Source of the DNA: Phreatobacter stygius
Lineage (GTDB): Bacteria > Pseudomonadota > Alphaproteobacteria > Rhizobiales > Phreatobacteraceae
DNA: 64,000 bases
Direction of reading: 5' to 3'
Assembly (NCBI RefSeq): GCF_005144885.1
Contig: NZ_CP039690.1
Coordinates: 4,291,001 to 4,355,000, forward strand
In this document: positions 28,501 to 36,523 of the stretch, in pieces
How the letters are laid out: every line of letters starts with the position of its first letter
Position numbering within the stretch: the stretch's first letter is position 1
Program-made: the position numbers and the translations under genes
The notes under the pieces: model-generated
Seen by the model: only the letters and a program-made list of their open reading frames with translations
Told to the model about the DNA's origin: nothing
The model's database searches: none

Positions 28501-28575
28501 GGCCTTGTGCCGGGCATCCACGACTTGGCCCGCTGTCAAGACGTGGATGGCCGAGACAAGTCCGGCCAAGACGAC
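28501..28575. repeat. rhizobial-type intergenic palindromic repeat
   Basis: GGCATCCACG-type arms (around 28513-28522) pair with CGTGGATGGCC (28542-28552), and the outer part GGCCTTGTGCCGG pairs with the right side. In Rhizobiales this repeat is widespread and gives spurious ORFs ending in peptides like DVDGRDKPGHDD; here the reading is DVDGRDKSGQDD. The rest of the 28466-28788 gap holds only the MarR operator region. Confidence 0.7.
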
Positions 28576-28737
28576 GTGTTGATCTTCCGATGTGCTGGGC
28601 GACGGCGCGGGCCTTGCGCCCTCTATCCGACACAGCCTGTCGCCCTCCCGCCAACCGCTCCCATTGCTCGACACATCCGCGTGATCATCCCGCCACGCGC
28701 TGGACAGGCTGCGTCTTGAAGTATATGTAGCTAGCTA

Positions 28738-28758
28738 CAATATGCCTAATACATATTG
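28738..28758. promoter_or_regulatory. candidate MarR operator
   Basis: CAATATG and CATATTG are perfect 7-bp arms around a 7-base centre. The 12-bp palindrome GTAGCTAGCTAC lies just upstream (28727-28738). The AT-rich stretch is 30 bases before the MarR start. MarR proteins normally bind such sites and repress their own efflux operon. Confidence 0.55.
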
Positions 28759-28788
28759 TGCAAAAGCATATATTTCGGGAGAAGCGGC

Positions 28789-29262
28789 ATGGACCCGTAC
28801 AAGGATTTCATGCGGGACCTCGCATTGGCCTCGCGCTGCATGCGCACCTGCTTCGATCTGCGGCTGAAGGCGCTCGACCTGACGCTGGCGCGCGGGCGCA
28901 TCCTGCTCAATCTGGCTGCCGCCACCCGGCCGGTGAGCCAGGCCGAACTCACCGTCTTCCTGGAGGTCGAGCATTCGACCGCCGTCCGGCTGTTCGATAG
29001 CCTCGAGCAGATCGGCTATATCGCCCGCCAGCCTTCCGAGCTGGACCGGCGCGCCAAGGACATCGCACTGACCGACAAGGGCCGGCCGGTGGCCGACAAG
29101 GTCGTCGACATCATCGAGCAGATGCGCGACGACGTGCTGCGCGACATCGATCCCGAGGACCTCGCTATCGCCGACCGGGTGCTCGGCCTGGTGTCGCGCA
29201 ATCTGGTCGCGCTGACCGCTGCCTCCGCCGGCGCCGCGCCCGTTCCCGAGCCCGTGTCATGA
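28789..29262 (+). CDS. MarR-family regulator of an efflux operon
   Basis: A 157-residue MarR regulator. The wHTH lies in the middle (RPVSQAELTVFLEVEHSTA, VRLFDSLEQIGYIARQPSELDRR), flanked by dimerisation helices. ATG 28789 has CGGGAGAAG upstream. Its stop overlaps the ATG of the EmrB-like pump (ATGA, 29259-29262), so the three genes form one operon and the protein probably represses it until an aromatic or drug ligand appears. Confidence 0.88.
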   Translation: MDPYKDFMRDLALASRCMRTCFDLRLKALDLTLARGRILLNLAAATRPVSQAELTVFLEVEHSTAVRLFDSLEQIGYIARQPSELDRRAKDIALTDKGRPVADKVVDIIEQMRDDVLRDIDPEDLAIADRVLGLVSRNLVALTAASAGAAPVPEPVS

Positions 29263-30923
29263 CCACAGCAGTGCAGGATCGCGTCGGCGCGAAAGCGGCG
29301 TCGGTTGCCGTACCGGCGGCGGCATCCGCCGCCACGGTTCCGCCGGCTGCGCCGCCGGCCTCGCGACTGGTCTTTGCCGCCTATGCCGCGGCTTCGCTCT
29401 TGCTCGGCCTGACCCAGGGGCTCGGCCTCAATCTGGTTTCGGCCAACCTGACCGGCATCCAGGGTGCGCTCGGCATGACCCAGATCGAAAGCAACTGGCT
29501 GGTCGCCGGCTATATGGCGACCAACATCACCGGCATGATGCTGCTCTACAAGATGCGCACCCAGTTCGGGCTCAGGCGCTTCGCCGAGATCGGCCTGCTG
29601 GTCTATGTCCTGGTGGCCTTCGCCCATCTCGTCAGCAACGACCTACGCTCGGCGGTCGCCGTGCGTGCGGTGATGGGTTTCGTCGCGGCTCCCCTCAGCA
29701 CGCTGGCCTTCTTCTACATGCTGGAAAAGGCGCCCGAGGCCAAACGCCTGTCGATCGGCGTCTGTTTCGGCATGCTCGGCGCGCAGGTGGCCGTGCCCTT
29801 GTCGCGGGTCATCTCGCCGGAACTGCTGGAGATCGGCGAATGGCACGGCCTCTACCTCCTGGAATCAGGCCTGGCGCTGATGAGCCTCTGCGTCATCCTT
29901 GTCCTGCCGCTGACCCATCCGCCGCGCATGAAGGTGTTCGACCGGGCCGATCTCGTCAGCTTCCCCCTGCTTGCCATCGGCACCGGCGCGTTGATCCTGG
30001 TGCTGTCGCTCGGCCGTGCCTATTGGTGGTTCGAAGCTCCCTGGCTTGGCGTGCTGCTGGCCGTCGGCATCGGCGCCATGGCCCTGCTGGCCGCCGTCGA
30101 ACTCAATCGTGCCAATCCGATCATTGATCTGCGCTGGCTCGCCTCGCGTGAGATGCTGGCCTTTACCGGCGCGCTGATGCTGTTCCGTGTGCTCCTGTCG
30201 GAACAGGCGGTGGGTGCGGTCGGGCTGTTCAACACGCTCGGCCTGCAGAACGACCAGATGATTCCGCTGTTCTGGGTCGTGGTGATCGCGACCGTCGCCG
30301 GTTATGCCTTCACCAGCCTGGTCGTCCAGCCGAAGCGGGTGCCGATGTTGCACCTGGCGGCACTGGTGCTGATCGCGGCCGCTGCCTGGATGGATGCGCA
30401 GGCGACCAATCTCACCCGTCCCGAGCAATTCTATCTGAGCCAGGCGATGATGGCCTTTGCCGGCGCGATCTTCCTCGCGCCGTCGATGGTGGCCGGCCTG
30501 GTCAAGGCCCTGCAGCGGGGCCCGAGCTATATCCTGAGCTTCCTCGCGCTGTTCCTCGGCTCGCAGACCATTGGCGGCCTGCTCGGCTCGGCCGTGCTCG
30601 GCACCTTCGTCACCATTCGCGAGAAATTCCACTCCAACATCCTGTCCGGCGCCTTGACCTTGACCGATCCGGTGGTGGCCCAACGCGTCCAAAGCTACGG
30701 CACCAACTATTCCAGGGTGCTGCAGGACGGCGCGCTGCGCGACGCCCAAGGGGTCGCGGCGCTCGGCCGGCTGGCGACCCAGGAAGCCAATGTGCTGGCC
30801 TATAACGACCTCTTCCTTCTGGTTTTCGCGATGGCGCTCGCCGGCATCGTCGCGCTCGTCTTCCACCTGATCCTCGACGCCATCAGCGCCTCGCGGCGGA
30901 CGGCGCTGGTGCCCACGAACTAG
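29259..30923 (+). CDS. EmrB/DHA2-type MFS efflux pump
   Basis: A 554-residue major facilitator of the 14-helix DHA2 family, inner membrane. After a flexible Ala/Pro-rich N terminus, the first helix starts at RLVFAAYAAASLLLGLTQG. WLVAGYMATNITGMMLLY follows and the long C-terminal half ends with a helix LVFAMALAGIVALVFHLIL. It would export a drug or toxic metabolite by proton antiport through the adaptor encoded next. Confidence 0.87.
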   Translation: MTTAVQDRVGAKAASVAVPAAASAATVPPAAPPASRLVFAAYAAASLLLGLTQGLGLNLVSANLTGIQGALGMTQIESNWLVAGYMATNITGMMLLYKMRTQFGLRRFAEIGLLVYVLVAFAHLVSNDLRSAVAVRAVMGFVAAPLSTLAFFYMLEKAPEAKRLSIGVCFGMLGAQVAVPLSRVISPELLEIGEWHGLYLLESGLALMSLCVILVLPLTHPPRMKVFDRADLVSFPLLAIGTGALILVLSLGRAYWWFEAPWLGVLLAVGIGAMALLAAVELNRANPIIDLRWLASREMLAFTGALMLFRVLLSEQAVGAVGLFNTLGLQNDQMIPLFWVVVIATVAGYAFTSLVVQPKRVPMLHLAALVLIAAAAWMDAQATNLTRPEQFYLSQAMMAFAGAIFLAPSMVAGLVKALQRGPSYILSFLALFLGSQTIGGLLGSAVLGTFVTIREKFHSNILSGALTLTDPVVAQRVQSYGTNYSRVLQDGALRDAQGVAALGRLATQEANVLAYNDLFLLVFAMALAGIVALVFHLILDAISASRRTALVPTN

Positions 30924-30934
30924 AGAAACCTCAC

Positions 30935-32035
30935 ATGTCCATCGCCAAATCCCTGCGGTTGAAGACCGCTCTGCCTGCCTTGATCGTCGGCCTCGCCGGC
31001 GTCCTCATGGTGCTGTTCGCCTGGCAGTTGCCGCCGTTCCAGTCGGCGGTGCAGAGCACCAACAACGCCTATGTGAAGGGGCAGGTGACAGTGCTCAGCC
31101 CGCAGATCCCCGGCTATGTCACCGAGGTCGCCGTGCAGGACTATATGATGGTCAGAAAGGGCGACCTCATCGCCCGCATCGACGACCGGATCTATCGCCA
31201 GCAACTGGCCCAGGCCGAGGCGGCGCTGGCGCAGCAGCAATCGGCGCTGGCGAGCTTCGACCAGAACCGGCTCGCCCGGCAGGCGAGCCTCGACCTGGCC
31301 AAGGCGCAGTTGCAGAGCGCCGAAGCCGCGTTGCAAAAGGCCCAGCATGACCAGGAGCGCACGGGGTCGCTGGTCAGCCGGGGCATTTCCTCGGCCGCCA
31401 TTGGCGACCAGGTGCGGGTCGCGCTGATGCAGGCCGAAGCCGGCGTCGCGCAAGGCCGCGCCAATGTCGAGCTCGCCGAGCAGAACCTCGCCTTGGTCGA
31501 TGCCGGCAAGCCCTCGCTCGCGGCCGGCGTGAAGAGTGCCGAGGCGGCGGTCGCGCTGGCCGAGATCAATCTCGGCAATACCCGCGTCACCGCGCCGGTC
31601 GACGGGCGGCTGGGCGAGGTCGGTGTGCGTGTCGGCCAATATGTCACGGCCGGCAGCCAGCTCTCCTCGGTGACCCCCTCGACCGTCTGGGTCATCGCCA
31701 ATTTCAAGGAAGCTCAGCTCGCCAACCTGCGTGTCGGCCTGCCCGCGACCTTCACCGTCGATGCGCTCGACCATGCCACGCTGCATGGCCATGTGATCCG
31801 CATCTCGCCGGCCACCGGATCCGAATTCAGCGTGCTGAAGCCGGACAATGCCACCGGCAATTTCACCAAGGTGGCGCAGCGCATTCCGGTCCGGATCGAA
31901 CTCGACGGCAATCAGGACCTCGCCGACCAGTTGCGCCCGGGCATGTCGGTCGTGGTTGCCGTCAACACCGGCGCAGCGGTCGCCGCCGCCCTTGCCGCTG
32001 CCGATCGGGGTGCTGGGTCCAGCGCGGTGAACTGA
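30935..32035 (+). CDS. EmrA/HlyD-family membrane fusion protein
   Basis: A 366-residue adaptor protein that connects the inner-membrane pump to an outer-membrane channel. One N-terminal transmembrane helix (LPALIVGLAGVLMVLFAWQL) is followed by a lipoyl-like half (KGQVTVLSPQIPGYVTEVAV). A long coiled coil occupies residues 85-200, then comes the second lipoyl/beta-barrel half (NTRVTAPVDGRLGEVGVRVGQ). It starts 11 bases after the pump gene. No outer-membrane TolC-like gene is in the window. Confidence 0.9.
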   Translation: MSIAKSLRLKTALPALIVGLAGVLMVLFAWQLPPFQSAVQSTNNAYVKGQVTVLSPQIPGYVTEVAVQDYMMVRKGDLIARIDDRIYRQQLAQAEAALAQQQSALASFDQNRLARQASLDLAKAQLQSAEAALQKAQHDQERTGSLVSRGISSAAIGDQVRVALMQAEAGVAQGRANVELAEQNLALVDAGKPSLAAGVKSAEAAVALAEINLGNTRVTAPVDGRLGEVGVRVGQYVTAGSQLSSVTPSTVWVIANFKEAQLANLRVGLPATFTVDALDHATLHGHVIRISPATGSEFSVLKPDNATGNFTKVAQRIPVRIELDGNQDLADQLRPGMSVVVAVNTGAAVAAALAAADRGAGSSAVN

Positions 32036-32125
32036 CCGGCGACTTCCGGGCGGCTCTTCGGTTGCCCCGGCCGTCCCGAATGGTAGCCTGCGGCTCTCGC
32101 ACAATCGCTTAGGGACGCCTTTCGC

Positions 32126-32488
32126 ATGAAACATTCCACAGGTCTTGTCGCCCTCGCAGCCGTGCTCGCCTCGCTTGCCGCCGCCGCGCCAGCCGTGGCC
32201 CGCGACGTCAGCTGCCGGATCGAGCAGCAGGGCAAGGTGGTGCTCGATCGGACCTGCGATTTCCAGGCTGATGGACGCGACGGCTCTTTCGTCCTCTCGG
32301 CGCGCGGCCGGCACGGCAACCTGCTGCCGCGCATTTCGATGGTCACCGTTTCGGTCGTTTCGCCTGGTGTCGCCGAGGTGCGCGGCCTGACGCTGGACGG
32401 CATCAACTCGCGTTGGGGCGAGGCACGTCGCTCAGCCCGCGACGGCGCCTGCTGGGAGGGCAGCGACTTCCGCATCTGCGCCCACTAG
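32126..32488 (+). CDS. small secreted protein of unknown function
   Basis: A 120-residue protein with a clear Sec signal peptide (STGLVALAAVLASLAAAAPAVA, cleaved near AVARDVS). The mature 95 residues have four cysteines, in SCRIEQ, RTCDFQ, GACWEG and FRICAH, so two disulfides are plausible. The pattern CRIEQQGKVVLDRTCDF is reminiscent of small periplasmic proteins, but I do not recognise a family. It stands alone. Confidence 0.72.
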   Translation: MKHSTGLVALAAVLASLAAAAPAVARDVSCRIEQQGKVVLDRTCDFQADGRDGSFVLSARGRHGNLLPRISMVTVSVVSPGVAEVRGLTLDGINSRWGEARRSARDGACWEGSDFRICAH

Positions 32489-32616
32489 CCGGGCTCCAGA
32501 GCCCAGCAGGGCAGACTGCGGCACGCGCCCTCATCCGACCGAAGGCGGGTTCGAGGCCGGCTGAGGGCCCGCAGCTGCAATCGATTTGCTACCCGTCTCC
32601 GGCACGTCATTGACAT

Positions 32617-32664
32617 GGACCATCATCAGGACCTTTTTTTTGAAAGTGGACCTTATGATGGTCC
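32617..32664. promoter_or_regulatory. mirrored operator upstream of vapBC-type module
   Basis: Two 17-base sites, GGACCATCATCAGGACC (32617-32633) and GGACCTTATGATGGTCC (32648-32664), are inverted copies of each other with 15 of 17 matches, separated by 14 bases including a run of eight T. TTGACA at 32610-32615 lies directly upstream. A VapB-type antitoxin binding both sites could repress its own module. Confidence 0.7.
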
Positions 32665-32679
32665 GGAAGGACATGTCCG

Positions 32680-32937
32680 ATGCGGATGTCGGTCACGGAG
32701 GCCAAAGGACAACTGACCGAACTGGTGCGCCGCGCCGAGGCCGGCGACGAGGTCATTCTGACCCGCCACGGTCAGGCGGCCGTTCGCCTTGTGCCTGTCA
32801 GGATAAGGCTGGACGCGAAGGCGCGCAGGGCGGTGCTCGAAGCGGCGAGGGCGGCGGGCGCGGCGAAGGCGAGTGCCAGGCCGAATGCGGCGCGGAGCCA
32901 GGATTTCCTTTATGGTGATGACGGCCTGCCCGAATGA
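32680..32937 (+). CDS. Phd/YefM-family antitoxin
   Basis: An 85-residue antitoxin. The N-terminal Phd/YefM fold is shown by MSVTEAKGQLTELVRRAEAGDEV and ILTRHGQAAVRLVPV. The C-terminal part is Ala/Lys-rich and ends FLYGDDGLPE, a toxin-wrapping tail seen in PIN-toxin partners. ATG 32680 or 32686 can be the start. It overlaps the toxin gene by four bases. Confidence 0.88.
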   Translation: MRMSVTEAKGQLTELVRRAEAGDEVILTRHGQAAVRLVPVRIRLDAKARRAVLEAARAAGAAKASARPNAARSQDFLYGDDGLPE

Positions 32938-33317
32938 TCGCCGTCGATACGTCAGCGCTCATGGTGATCATCCTTGACGAGCCGGAGGCCGACGCCTGCA
33001 TCGCCGCGCTCGAAACCGAAAATGACATCCTGATCTCGGCCGGGACCGTAGCGGAAGCCCTTGTCGTTTCGGCTCGGCGGAACGTCGCTGCGGAGATGAC
33101 GAGCCTGATCGATGGCCTCGGCCTTGAGGTTGTGACCGTGACGCCGGCGTCGGCGCGGCGGATCGCCGAAGCCTACGAGCATTGGGGCAAGGGCGTGCAT
33201 CCGGCGGGCCTCAACTTCGGTGACTGCTTCGCCTACGAGACGGCGAAGGAACATGCCTGCCGGTCGCTCTATGTCGGCAACGATTTTTCCAAGACCGATA
33301 TTGAGAGCGTCCTGTGA
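32934..33317 (+). CDS. PIN-domain toxin ribonuclease, VapC family
   Basis: A 127-residue VapC-type ribonuclease that cleaves RNA, often tRNA, when free of antitoxin. The four acidic residues expected for metal binding are visible: D in MIAVDTSALM, E in GTVAEALVV, D in NFGDCFAYE and D in VGNDFSKTD. It appears intact. The module is a cargo-type accessory element with an IS just downstream. Confidence 0.92.
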   Translation: MIAVDTSALMVIILDEPEADACIAALETENDILISAGTVAEALVVSARRNVAAEMTSLIDGLGLEVVTVTPASARRIAEAYEHWGKGVHPAGLNFGDCFAYETAKEHACRSLYVGNDFSKTDIESVL

Positions 33318-33446
33318 GGCTGCGGCCGAGGCACTGATGCCGGGTCCGCGTCATCCGGCCGCGTCTGGCTCGCCGTTGTCGAAACCGATGAAACCCGCGG
33401 CAGCCGCGCCTTGCATTGGCTGATGTGGTCACCGGTCACGGCCCGT

Positions 33447-33452
33447 TCTAGG
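33447..33452. repeat. left target-site duplication of the IS481 element
   Basis: TCTAGG here is repeated directly on the right side at 34470-34475. It fits the NCTAGN target known for Bordetella IS481. The right copy abuts the other end of the element. Confidence 0.85.
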
Positions 33453-34413
33453 TGTTTAGTCCCGGCATTTGATGGAGTGGATCGAGCCTGAATCGTTGAG
33501 GCTCTGTTGTCCAGAGTTTGCAGATGAATTCGTAGGGTGTGAGGCCCTTGAGGGTCTTCAGCCTCCGCCCGAAATTGTAGGCGCTGACGAAGTCGGCGAG
33601 ATGCGCTTCGAACTGCCGGTGGCTGTCGTAGTGGTAACGCTTGACGGTGGCTTCTTTGATGGTGCGGTTCATGCGCTCGACCTGGCCGTTCGTCCAAGGG
33701 TGCTTCACCTTGGTGAGGCGGTGCTCGATGCCGTTCTCCTGGCAGCGCATGCCGAACATGTGCGTCACGTAGCGCGCCGTCGGACCATCGGCATACCGTG
33801 GCGGGAAGGTGAACTGGATGCCGTTGTCGGTGAGAACGGTATGGATCTTGTAGGGGACGGCCTCGATCAAGGCCGAGAGGAAGGCTGACGCGGAGGTCCG
33901 CCCCGTCTTCCTGACGATCTGTACGACGGCGAATTTGCTCGTGCGATCGATGGCGACATAGAGGTACAGCTTGCCCTCAGCGGTCTGCACCTCGGCGATA
34001 TCGATGTGGAAGAAGCCGATCGGATAGGATTTGAACTTCGTCTTCGCCGGCTTCTCGCCTTCGACCTCGGGCAGGCGGCTGATCCCGTGACGCTGCAGGC
34101 AGCGGTGCAGGGATGACCGCGTCAGCGTCGGGATCGTCGGCTGTAGCGCATAGAGGCAGTCGTCGAGCGGCAGCAAAGTATGCTTCCGGAAGGCGACGAT
34201 CACGGCCTCTTCCTCAATCGTCAGCACTGTCGAAGTCGGGTTCTTCGGCCCGGTCGGCACATCGGTCACCGAGGTCCGCTTCTTCCACTTCGCGACCGTC
34301 TTCTGGTTAATCCCGTAGCGCTTAGACAGAGCCCTCAGGCTCTCTTGACTATGTTGTATCGCTCGACGGACCGCCTCAGTCGTCGTGGCGCTCCCGTGGA
34401 GAACCTGGCCCAT
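33448..34413 (-). CDS. IS481-family transposase
   Basis: A 321-residue DDE transposase. An N-terminal helix-turn-helix (LRALSKRYGINQKTVAKWKKR) precedes the catalytic core, with acidic residues in HIDIAEVQ, LTDNGIQF and GQVERMNRTIKE. The C-terminal YNFGRRLKTLKGLTPYEF is typical of the IS481 group. The last codon and the TAG stop (33448-33450) are not within the element: the final ACA of the right terminus runs into flanking CC and TAG from the duplicated target. The gene is otherwise complete. Confidence 0.93.
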   Translation of the reverse strand: MGQVLHGSATTTEAVRRAIQHSQESLRALSKRYGINQKTVAKWKKRTSVTDVPTGPKNPTSTVLTIEEEAVIVAFRKHTLLPLDDCLYALQPTIPTLTRSSLHRCLQRHGISRLPEVEGEKPAKTKFKSYPIGFFHIDIAEVQTAEGKLYLYVAIDRTSKFAVVQIVRKTGRTSASAFLSALIEAVPYKIHTVLTDNGIQFTFPPRYADGPTARYVTHMFGMRCQENGIEHRLTKVKHPWTNGQVERMNRTIKEATVKRYHYDSHRQFEAHLADFVSAYNFGRRLKTLKGLTPYEFICKLWTTEPQRFRLDPLHQMPGLNT

Positions 34414-34469
34414 AGCGCGTCCCTCGATTCCTGCATCGAGATTGCACCATCAAAGCCCGGGATCAAACA
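33453..34469 (-). mobile_element. IS481-family insertion sequence, intact
   Basis: A 1017-bp element. The left end TGTTTAGTCCCGGCATTTG and, read from the other side, the right end TGTTTGATCCCGGGCTTTG are imperfect terminal inverted repeats; 19 of 23 positions agree. TCTAGG flanks both ends directly. The element lies in the 1.2-kb gap between the VapBC-type module and the amidase gene, only 40 bases before the amidase start, so it may have displaced the amidase promoter. Confidence 0.92.
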
Positions 34470-34475
34470 TCTAGG
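34470..34475. repeat. right target-site duplication of the IS481 element
   Basis: TCTAGG, a direct copy of 33447-33452. Joining the two flanks through one copy gives the sequence before insertion. Confidence 0.85.
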
Positions 34476-34509
34476 CTCCCGTCCCGGCATCGAAGGAGCG
34501 GACGGCGAG

Positions 34510-36000
34510 ATGGAACCTTGTGACCTCAGTGCGGTGGAAGCCCGTGCGCTGATCGGCGCGAAACAGCTCTCGGCGAGCGAACTGCTGGAAAGCTGCATCG
34601 GCCGGATCGAGGCGGTCGACCATGCCGTCAACGCCATGGTGGCGCGTGATTTCGAGCGCGCCCGCGCCACGGCGAAGGCCGCCGATGCCGCGACCGTCAG
34701 AGGCGATGCGCTCGGCGCCCTTCACGGGCTTCCCGTCGGCGTCAAGGATCTCGAAAACACCGCAGGCTTGCGCACCACCTTCGGCAGCGTCCTGTTCCGC
34801 GACAATGTGCCGACCGAGGACCAGCTGATCGTCAGGTCGGTGCGCCAGGCCGGCGCGATCGTCATCGGCAAGACCAACACGCCGGAATGGGGTGCCGGCG
34901 CCAATACCCGCAACGCCGTCTATGGCGCGACCGGCAATCCCTTCGACCCCTCACGTTCGGCGGCCGGCTCGTCAGGCGGCTCCGGCGTGGTGCTGGCGAC
35001 CAATATGGTGCCGATCGCCACCGGCTCGGATACCGGCGGCTCGTTGCGCAATCCGGCGGCCTTCAACGGCATTGTCGGCTTCAGGCCGTCGCCCGGCGTG
35101 GTGCCGAGCGAAAGGCGGCTGCTCGGCTGGAACCCCTTGAGCGTCTCCGGCCCGATGGCCCGCACCGTGCCGGATCTCTGCCTGTTGCTGTCGACCATGG
35201 CTTCCGACGATGCCGCCGATCCGCTCTCCACCACCATCCACGGCAGGACCGTGCGCCGGCCGGAAGACTTCGCGATACCGGGTTCAGCCGATCTCTCGGC
35301 GCTGCGCGTCGCGCTGACCCCGGATTTCGGCTTTGCCCCGACCGAGCGGCATATTCGCGAGGTCTTCGCCGAGAAGACCGGCCTGTTCCGCCACGTCTTC
35401 GCCGGCGCCGACGATACGACGCCTGACTGTTCGGGCACCGACAAGACCTTCGAGGTGCTGCGCTCCATGTCGTTCATGGCGAGCATGTATGAGCGGGTGC
35501 GCGACACGCCCGAACTGGTCGGTCCCAATGTCCGCGCCAATGTCGAGGAGGGCTTGCGTTACTCGGCCCTCGACGCGACCCAGGCGATGAAGCACCAGAC
35601 CGTGCTCTACCGGCGCTGGCAGACCTTCTTCGAGCGCTACGACGTCATCCTGACGCCGGCGGTCACGCTCAGTCCGCGGCCCTGGTCCGAGCTCTATCCG
35701 GCCGAGATCGACGGCCAGCCGACGCGCAGCTACTTCCACTGGCTCGCCAATGCCTATGCAGTCACCGTGGTGGGCCATCCCGCGATTTCCCTGCCCGTCG
35801 GTCTCGACCGCAACGGCATGCCCTTCGGCCTGCAGATCGTCGGCCCGCGCGGCGGCGATGCCAAGGTGCTGGCGGTGGCGGCGGCGCTCGAAAGGCTGCT
35901 TGCAGGCGACCCGCGCACCGCGCGGCCGGTGCCTGATATCGGCAGGCTCAGGACCGCGCCGGCGTTGAGCGACAGCCCGGGCTTCATGGGGTTCGATTAG
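34510..36000 (+). CDS. amidase signature family enzyme
   Basis: A 496-residue amidase of the Ser-Ser-Lys family that hydrolyses amides to acid and ammonia. The catalytic lysine is in GLPVGVKDLEN near residue 80; the Gly/Ser-rich box GSSGGSGVVLATNM near 155 and TGSDTGGSLRNPAAF near 178 carry the two serines. ATG 34510 follows AAGGAGCG; the frame runs back into the IS but those residues are not family-like. With an IS immediately upstream, transcription may now come from the element or be lost. Confidence 0.9.
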   Translation: MEPCDLSAVEARALIGAKQLSASELLESCIGRIEAVDHAVNAMVARDFERARATAKAADAATVRGDALGALHGLPVGVKDLENTAGLRTTFGSVLFRDNVPTEDQLIVRSVRQAGAIVIGKTNTPEWGAGANTRNAVYGATGNPFDPSRSAAGSSGGSGVVLATNMVPIATGSDTGGSLRNPAAFNGIVGFRPSPGVVPSERRLLGWNPLSVSGPMARTVPDLCLLLSTMASDDAADPLSTTIHGRTVRRPEDFAIPGSADLSALRVALTPDFGFAPTERHIREVFAEKTGLFRHVFAGADDTTPDCSGTDKTFEVLRSMSFMASMYERVRDTPELVGPNVRANVEEGLRYSALDATQAMKHQTVLYRRWQTFFERYDVILTPAVTLSPRPWSELYPAEIDGQPTRSYFHWLANAYAVTVVGHPAISLPVGLDRNGMPFGLQIVGPRGGDAKVLAVAAALERLLAGDPRTARPVPDIGRLRTAPALSDSPGFMGFD

Positions 36001-36179
36001 CTCAATCCGGCCGCCGCCACGCCGCGCGATATTCCGGTAATCCGGGGCCACAAGCTCCACCCGACAAGACCTCCGCGATGCCACAAACCCGCCGCGGCTT
36101 CGCTCGCCCCGGTCGCGATCAAGAGCCGTCGGCGCGCGACGATCGCCGCCGCTTCGGCATCACTCTGGGGTGAGATCGC

Positions 36180-36281
36180 ATGTCGCATCTGATCACGCGC
36201 CGCACGGCGCTCGCCGGTTCGTTCATCGCCGCGCTGGACAGAATGAAACTGGGCACTGCCATGTGGTTGTCGCGCCTATAG
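36180..36281 (+). pseudogene. remnant of an exported protein gene (signal peptide only)
   Basis: ATG at 36180 opens a 33-codon frame whose first 18 residues, MSHLITRRTALAGSFIAA, form a convincing twin-arginine-type signal peptide. It then runs into unrelated sequence and stops at 36279. It looks like the start of a binding-protein or other exported gene truncated by the adjoining repeat. The rest of the 36001-36523 gap shows no other gene. Confidence 0.5.
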
Positions 36282-36304
36282 ATTTCTGACCACCGTTGTC
36301 TGGG

Positions 36305-36328
36305 GTCCGCTTTGCGCCAAGAGCGGAC
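36305..36328. repeat. rhizobial-type short palindromic repeat
   Basis: GTCCGCT and AGCGGAC are perfect 7-bp arms around TTGCGCCAAG. In Rhizobiales, repeats with this GTCCGCTTT-GCCAAAAGCGGAC pattern are common between genes and produce spurious ORFs such as MSALGAKRT. The copy sits just after the gene remnant. Confidence 0.65.
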
Positions 36329-36523
36329 ATTGCTTGCACATAGGCCCGACGACGTTGTCGGGATGGGGCGCCGCTGCCGCCACCAGGCGGCGGCCGAACC
36401 CGGTCCGCGGGTGAAGTGGGACACCGGCAATCCGAACAGCCCCACCTCCTCCTACAGGTCCCCATGAGTACCCGAGGGTAGTCATGCTCACACTTGGCGA
36501 TCGTAGCTGATCTGTCGGCGCCG

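Noticed and set aside
28507-28719. Small ORF across the rhizobial repeat
   Set aside because: Known type of spurious ORF caused by an intergenic palindromic repeat.
28716-28741. Promoter TTGAAG-TACAAT before the MarR gene
   Set aside because: The spacer is only 14 bases, too short for a normal sigma-70 promoter; palindromes were reported instead.
36119-36491. Three small minus-strand ORFs
   Set aside because: They read through a rhizobial repeat (SALGAKRT, SWRKADP type peptides) and have no start signals.
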